DNA of 64,000 bases. Source: Hoeflea sp. BAL378. GTDB taxonomy: Bacteria > Pseudomonadota > Alphaproteobacteria > Rhizobiales > Rhizobiaceae. The notes beneath the pieces are model-generated. The model was not told the DNA's origin, made no database searches, and worked only from the letters and a program-made list of their open reading frames with translations. Location: positions 52,096-116,095 of the forward strand of contig NZ_JRJG01000024.1 of the NCBI RefSeq assembly GCF_000759435.1, in the 5' to 3' direction. The number at the start of each line of letters is the position of its first letter. Within the stretch, counting starts at the first letter, position 1. Shown here piece by piece: positions 59,518-64,000 of the stretch. A program made the position numbers and the translations under genes.

Positions 59518-60843
59518 TCAGACCACCCCCAGGTAGCGCCTGATTTCCCATTCACTCACATGCCGCTGATACTCGGCATATTCGAACTGCCGGGCGCCGA
59601 CGAACCACTCGACGAAATCGGCCCCGAAGATGTCGCGGGCGACATCGCTGCGGTCGAGCCGCGCGGCGGCCTCGCCGAGATCGCGCGGAAAGGCGGTTTC
59701 GGCGGAGGGCCTGGAGGCATAGAAATTCTCGTCGCTGCCGGCTGGCGGCTCGATCTCGTTGCGGATGCCGTAAAGCCCCGCGCCCAGGCACAGCGCCAGC
59801 GCCAGATAGGGGTTGGTGTCGGCCGAGGGCACGCGGAATTCCACCCGGGTGGCCTCGGGCACGTCGTTGATGACGCGAATGGCCGCCGTCCGGTTCTGAA
59901 CGCCCCAATTGGCCGATGTCGGGGCCCAGGCGCCGGGCACCAGCCTCTTGTAGGCATTGACGGTGGAGGAGCAGAGCGCCAGCAGCTCGGGCATCAGCCT
60001 GAGCAGGCCGCCGATGAAATGACGCCCCGTCCGGCTCAACCCGTCGGGTGCGTCGGGGCTGGCGAAGACCGGATTGCCGCCACTGTCGCGCAGCGACACA
60101 TGGAGATGTCCCGATTGCCCCGACAGCGATGGCGACAGCTTGGACATGAAGCTCGCCGTCAGGTCGTGGCGCGAGAAATAGGCCTTTGCGAAATTCTTGA
60201 ACAGCATCGCGTCGTCGGCGGACTTGATGCCCTTGGCGTAGGTCAGCGGCGCCTCGAAGCAGCCCGGGCCCAGCTCGGTATGGATCGCGTCGAGCCCTAT
60301 GCCCATGGTCTTCATGGTGGCATCCAGCCCTTCCAGCAGCGCCCCATGCAGGGCGGAGGTCTGCAGCGAATAGGTGCGGTTGCCGGGCGCGAAATGCGTG
60401 AGGTCCCGGTAGGACTTGGCGCGCAGGCTTTCGGGCGTCTCGTCGAAGATGAAGAACTCGAACTCGAACGCGGAGAGGACGTCGAAACCCATTTCCGCGG
60501 CCTCGGCCATCAGCCGCAGGCAGACATTGCGCGGCGACCGTTTGCCGAACTCGCCGGAAAAATCCGCGAGGCAGATGGCGCTGTCCTCGGCAAACGGATA
60601 TTTGCGCACGGTGTCGGCGAACAGCGTGGCGGGTCGGTCGACGAAGGCGCCGTCCCTGTAGGCCTTTTCCGCAACGTCCCAGAAATACAGGACCTCGCAG
60701 AACGGATAGCCGGCCTCGCCAAGTTTGACAGCCTTGTCCGCGGAGACCAGCTTGTCCCGGAACTCGCCTTCCGGGTCGACCATGCCGATATGAACCGATC
60801 CGGCATTGATCTTCTGAAGTGCAGTCTGCAGATTGATCGGCAT
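59518..60843 (-). CDS. Glutamine synthetase family protein (gamma-glutamylpolyamine synthetase-like)
   Basis: A 441-aa GS-fold ligase. The catalytic-domain strands show FEFEFFIFDETP, LGPGCFEAPLTYAKG, SGHLHVSLRD and the ATP-site segment LNAYKRLVPGAWAPTSANWGVQNRTAAIRV. Members outside the true GlnA group, such as PuuA and GlnA3, join glutamate to an amine to start its breakdown. Coupling with a PotDABC-type importer, an alcohol dehydrogenase and a C-N hydrolase supports this. It is the first gene of the operon, divergent from a LuxR-type gene. The exact amine is unknown. Confidence 0.92.
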   Translation of the reverse strand: MPINLQTALQKINAGSVHIGMVDPEGEFRDKLVSADKAVKLGEAGYPFCEVLYFWDVAEKAYRDGAFVDRPATLFADTVRKYPFAEDSAICLADFSGEFGKRSPRNVCLRLMAEAAEMGFDVLSAFEFEFFIFDETPESLRAKSYRDLTHFAPGNRTYSLQTSALHGALLEGLDATMKTMGIGLDAIHTELGPGCFEAPLTYAKGIKSADDAMLFKNFAKAYFSRHDLTASFMSKLSPSLSGQSGHLHVSLRDSGGNPVFASPDAPDGLSRTGRHFIGGLLRLMPELLALCSSTVNAYKRLVPGAWAPTSANWGVQNRTAAIRVINDVPEATRVEFRVPSADTNPYLALALCLGAGLYGIRNEIEPPAGSDENFYASRPSAETAFPRDLGEAAARLDRSDVARDIFGADFVEWFVGARQFEYAEYQRHVSEWEIRRYLGVV

Positions 60844-60978
60844 TTGTCTTGCGCCTGGCCTGGTTTCTCATTGCGACGTCTGTCGAGGTTAGGGCCGGTT
60901 CCGGTGCAAGAAAATAGCCCGATGGGGATAGACGGGCCGGTGCGGCCATGCTCCGTTCGGCGCAGGATGAGGATAGGC

Positions 60979-61782
60979 ATGTCCGTGGACAAGGCGTTTT
61001 CAGCGTGGAACGAGGCGATTGCGAAGGCGATCGGCGCGGTCGGCACCGCTGAATTCGCCCACAGGCTCGAAGCCGCACTCGGCAGCATCGTCGATTTCGA
61101 TATCCTGATGGTGTTCGCCTATTCCGGATCGGAGAAGCCAGTCTGCCTCTACCACAATATCGATTCCAGGCGTGCCCGGACTGTGGTGGATGCCTATGTG
61201 TCAGGGCCCTACATCCTGGATCCGTTCTACAACACGGCGACCGATCCGCAGGCCACGGGCGTTAAGCGGCTGCGCGACATGGCGCCCGACCAGTTCCACA
61301 AGTCGGAATATTTCCGGCGCCATTACAAGCTGACGGGGATCCGCGACGAGGTCGGCATTATCTGCAGGCCCGACGGCTGGACCGGCGTCGTCATCAGCTT
61401 TACCCGGCCGGTGGCTGCCCCGGCCTTCGGGCGTCAGGACATCGCGGCGATCCGCGCTTCCCAGCCGGTGATCCAGACGCTGGCCGACCGCCACTGGCGG
61501 CGGAACGCCGCCATCGCAACACCGGCGGGATGGGATGCGGAGGTGGCGCGCGATCCGATCGGCGAGCCCCTCACCCGCATGACCGACGGCATCCTGACGC
61601 CGCGCGAAATCGAGATCACCTCGCTCGTCCTTCAGGGCCACTCCAGCGGCTCGATTGCGCGGCATCTCGCCATCGCGCCCGGTACCGTGAAAAATCACCG
61701 GAAGAACATTTATCACAAGCTCGATGTCTCCAGCCAGTCGGAGCTGTTCGCGATGTTCATCCAGCAACTGTCCGGACAATGA
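60979..61782 (+). CDS. LuxR family transcriptional regulator
   Basis: A 267-aa regulator. The C-terminal LuxR/GerE helix-turn-helix is clear (LTPREIEITSLVLQGHSSGSIARHLAIAPGTVKNHRKNIYHKL). The N-terminal 190 residues do not look like a standard acyl-homoserine-lactone domain or a receiver domain, and I cannot name the fold. The ATG at 60979 follows GAGGATAGG; in-frame ATGs at 60967 and 60922 are alternatives. It is divergent from the glutamine-synthetase-like operon and is its most likely regulator. Confidence 0.9.
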   Translation: MSVDKAFSAWNEAIAKAIGAVGTAEFAHRLEAALGSIVDFDILMVFAYSGSEKPVCLYHNIDSRRARTVVDAYVSGPYILDPFYNTATDPQATGVKRLRDMAPDQFHKSEYFRRHYKLTGIRDEVGIICRPDGWTGVVISFTRPVAAPAFGRQDIAAIRASQPVIQTLADRHWRRNAAIATPAGWDAEVARDPIGEPLTRMTDGILTPREIEITSLVLQGHSSGSIARHLAIAPGTVKNHRKNIYHKLDVSSQSELFAMFIQQLSGQ

Positions 61783-61842
61783 GCGGGGCCGGCTGCTAAG
61801 CCCTGCGGTTTCGGGATCTGCGCAATCGCTGGAAAGGCTCGT

Positions 61843-61879
61843 AAAAAAGTCTGCGCCGCTCCCTTTGGGCGGCGCAGAC
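61843..61879 (-). terminator. Rho-independent terminator of the PQQ dehydrogenase gene
   Basis: Minus strand: GTCTGCGCCGC, a 9-base loop, GCGGCGCAGAC (perfect 11-bp stem, 61849-61879), then six T residues (61843-61848). It lies 61 bp after the PQQ dehydrogenase stop and is the only textbook intrinsic terminator I see in the window. Confidence 0.85.
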
Positions 61880-61940
61880 CGGTGTCCGTCTTCAGTCCGG
61901 GGCCAGGAAATGGCCCGAAGGGGGTCCCGGGCCGTTGGTC

Positions 61941-64000
61941 CTAGTCGGCGGAGCCCGCGCCTTCCGGCAAGGCCCATGCGATGACATGGTCGCCCACCGG
62001 GGTTTCCATGAAATGGTGGCCGCCCGGCGCCAGCACGATGAACTGCCGGCCCTCCACCTCGAAGGTGATCGGCGTCGTCTGGCCGCCCGCGGGCAGCGTG
62101 TCGGTCCACAGCACTTCGCCGGTCTCGATGTCGATGGCGCGAATGAGGCCGTCCGTCGCCGCGGCGATGAACACCAGGCCGCCGGCCGTGACGATGGGGC
62201 CGCCATTGTTCGGCGTGCCGATAGTGACGGGCAGGTTCGACGGAATGCCGAAGGGGCCGTTGTTCAGCGCCTGGCCGATCGGCTCGTCCCAGAGCGTCTT
62301 GCCCGTGGCGAGGTCGATGGCGCGGATGCCGCCATAGGGCGGCTGCTTGCACAACAGGCCGGTGAAGGCGAGGCGCCAGCCTGCATTGACCGAGATGCCG
62401 TAAGGCGCGCCGAGCTGCGGCCCCTGTTCGCCTCCCCCGCCGGAAGGGGAATTGATCGCCGTCGCCTCGACCTCGTCCCGCGGTATCAGCCGGTTGAAGT
62501 TGGGCATGTCGTTGTAGTTGGCGATCAGGATGCCGCGTTCCGTGTCGACCGCCATCGAGCCCCAATCCTGCCCGCCATTGTAGCCTGGGTACTGGATCCA
62601 GCGTCCGTCGGTCGTCGGCGGCGTGTACATGCCATCATAATTGGCCCGCCGGAACTGGATGCGGCACCAAAGCTGGTCCAACGGCGACATGCCCCACATG
62701 TCCTTTTCCGTGAGCGGATCGAAGGCGAGCGTGTGGTAGGTGGAGAAGGGCTGCACCTTCGACAGGTAGTCCTGCTCCACGCCCATGTTGGTGGGAACTT
62801 CGCGTTCTTCCACCGGGAAGAGCGATTCCCCGGTCGCGCGGTTGAGCACATAGATGTCGCCCTGCTTGGACGAGACGATGATCGCCGGCACCGTGCCGCC
62901 CTCGGTGGGGAAATCCACGATCGCGGGCTGGGAGCCGAGATCGTAATCCCAGACATCGTTGTAGACGGTCTGGAAATGCCACACATCCTCGCCGGTGGTC
63001 ACGTCGACGGCGACGATCGAGGTGGCGTACTCGTTTTCGAGCTCTGACCGGTTGGATCCGTAATAGTCGACGGAAGAGTTGCCGAGGGGCAGGTAGATGT
63101 AACCGAGTTCCTCGTCGGCCGCCGGAATCGTCCACATGTTGGGCGTGCCGCGGGTATAGGTCTCGCCCTCGGCGGGCGCCCCGCGATTGCCCGGATTGCC
63201 GAGATCCCAGGCCCAGGCCAGCTCGCCGGTCTCGGCGTCGTAGCCGCGCACCACGCCCGAAGGCGCGTCCTCGCCCTGCCCGTCCTTGACCTGCGCGCCG
63301 ACGACGGCGACGCCGCGAACGATGATGGGTGGCGACGTGACGGCATACCAGCCGGGCACGGTTTCGCCGATGCCTTCCTCGAGATTGACCTGACCTTCCA
63401 CGCCGAAGCCCGGGCAAAGTTCGCCGATCCGCGCATCCACCGCGATCAGCCGCGCATCCAGCGTGCCCCACAGCACGCGGGTGGCGCAGAGCTCGTCCGC
63501 TTCCGCATCAGGCACCTCGAAATAGGCAGCGCCCCGGCAGGTTGCGCCATAGGGAATGGCGTCGGTGGGCACTTTCGGGTCATAGCGCCATTCCTCCTTG
63601 CCCGTCGCGGCGTTGATCGCCACCATGATGCCCATGGCCGTGCAGTGATAGAGGTTGCTGCCGACCTTGAGCGGCGTGTTCTCGGGCGAGTACTTGTCCT
63701 CGGCGTCGCCTTGCGGCAGGTCGCCGCTGCGGAAGGTCCACACGCGTTCGAGCTGGCCGACATTGTCGCGCGTGATCTGTGCCAGCGGCGAATTGCGGGT
63801 TCCGTGGATCGTGCCGCCATAGGACGGCCAGTCATCGCCCGTTGCGCGCACCGGCAGGGGCTGGCGCGTGGCGGCGGGGGCGGGGGCGGCGGCAGCCTGG
63901 TCGGGCTGGGCAGGCGTGACGAGAGCCCCGGCGGCCGCGGGCTCCGTCCCCGCCGTGCCGGGCTGGTCAACGCCGGCCTCATCCGGAGCGGCGCCGGCTT
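61941..64000 (-). CDS. gcd: Membrane-type PQQ-dependent glucose/quinate/shikimate dehydrogenase, 5' end outside window
   Basis: The C-terminal 686 residues of a quinoprotein dehydrogenase that oxidises aldoses or polyols in the periplasm with PQQ and passes electrons to ubiquinone. The propeller begins DDWPSYGGTIHGTRNSPLAQI, close to DWPAYGRNQEGQRFSPLKQI of E. coli Gcd, and ends DTLPAGGQTTPITFEVEGRQF, APGGHHFMETPVGDHVIAWALP. Upstream of the propeller the frame stays open to the window edge through an Ala/Pro-rich linker, so any N-terminal membrane domain lies outside. A strong terminator follows. A separate protein resembling just that membrane domain is encoded at 26483-27043. Confidence 0.93.
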   Translation of the reverse strand, partial: AGAAPDEAGVDQPGTAGTEPAAAGALVTPAQPDQAAAAPAPAATRQPLPVRATGDDWPSYGGTIHGTRNSPLAQITRDNVGQLERVWTFRSGDLPQGDAEDKYSPENTPLKVGSNLYHCTAMGIMVAINAATGKEEWRYDPKVPTDAIPYGATCRGAAYFEVPDAEADELCATRVLWGTLDARLIAVDARIGELCPGFGVEGQVNLEEGIGETVPGWYAVTSPPIIVRGVAVVGAQVKDGQGEDAPSGVVRGYDAETGELAWAWDLGNPGNRGAPAEGETYTRGTPNMWTIPAADEELGYIYLPLGNSSVDYYGSNRSELENEYATSIVAVDVTTGEDVWHFQTVYNDVWDYDLGSQPAIVDFPTEGGTVPAIIVSSKQGDIYVLNRATGESLFPVEEREVPTNMGVEQDYLSKVQPFSTYHTLAFDPLTEKDMWGMSPLDQLWCRIQFRRANYDGMYTPPTTDGRWIQYPGYNGGQDWGSMAVDTERGILIANYNDMPNFNRLIPRDEVEATAINSPSGGGGEQGPQLGAPYGISVNAGWRLAFTGLLCKQPPYGGIRAIDLATGKTLWDEPIGQALNNGPFGIPSNLPVTIGTPNNGGPIVTAGGLVFIAAATDGLIRAIDIETGEVLWTDTLPAGGQTTPITFEVEGRQFIVLAPGGHHFMETPVGDHVIAWALPEGAGSAD

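Noticed and set aside
59440..60978. N-terminal extension of the LuxR-type gene into a 780-codon frame
   Set aside because: The extension is antisense to the glutamine-synthetase-like gene; the LuxR protein starts naturally at 60979 with a ribosome site.

Overview
The window is GC-rich chromosomal DNA of an alphaproteobacterium, probably of the order Hyphomicrobiales (Rhizobium/Hoeflea-like). This is inferred from the density of sugar ABC transporters with GntR, LacI, AraC and LysR regulators, from otsBA behind a GGAAC-N16-CGTT (EcfG-type) promoter, and from strong GC-driven antisense reading frames. I count 59 protein genes, two of them cut by the window edges. I see no rRNA, tRNA, insertion sequence, phage gene or CRISPR array, and no gene-free stretch longer than 300 bp.

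Layout. (1) 1-10475: two tandem CUT1 transporter ATPases, then a divergent sugar or sugar-acid gene set: hydroxyacid dehydrogenase, FadR-type GntR regulator, enolase-superfamily enzyme and TIM-barrel epimerase on the minus strand; two more epimerases and a Gfo/Idh/MocA dehydrogenase on the plus strand; then an AraC regulator. (2) 10754-17358: a six-gene minus-strand operon for D-amino acids or D-amino-acid peptides (class IV aminotransferase, polar amino acid ABC transporter, P1/DmpA peptidase, M55 D-aminopeptidase) divergent from a LysR gene. (3) 17355-24811: a fatty-acid beta-oxidation operon (FadE, thiolase, FadJ-type bifunctional enzyme, acetyl-CoA hydrolase/transferase). (4) 25026-29955: a stress-type block (DUF4112 protein, FNT-family channel, two membrane proteins, a small soluble protein, trehalose synthesis genes otsB-otsA). 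(5) 30102-38762: two ribose/fructose-type ABC transporters, an SDR dehydrogenase and a LacI regulator, arranged divergently.

(6) 38816-53303: a large carbohydrate locus with an FCD-GntR regulator, an epimerase, two ribokinase-type kinases, an aldo/keto reductase, a BtpA/SgcQ protein, an M42/SgcX-type hydrolase, an FGGY kinase, a SIS isomerase, a CUT1 transporter and a RbsD/FucU mutarotase. The SgcQ-SgcX pair recalls the functionally unassigned E. coli sgc operon. A 15-bp element (CTAACATGCTAGTAT) is identical in two divergent promoters of this locus, and a close variant lies against the GntR start codon, so the locus looks like one regulon. I consider it the best candidate for an undescribed catabolic system. 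(7) 53381-61782: a polyamine-type operon (glutamine-synthetase-like ligase, PotDABC-type transporter, iron alcohol dehydrogenase, C-N hydrolase) divergent from a LuxR-type gene. (8) 61941-64000: a membrane-type PQQ glucose dehydrogenase running off the right edge. A protein resembling only the membrane domain of that enzyme is encoded about 35 kb away, inside the stress block.

Regulation visible in the DNA: paired TGGTnnnACCA operators for the first GntR system, the CTAACATGCTAG family for the second, a perfect dyad between the aminotransferase and LysR genes, AT-rich TAATAATATTA elements in the ribose-type locus, EcfG-type promoters around the stress block, and stable hairpins directly after the solute-binding-protein genes of four transporters.
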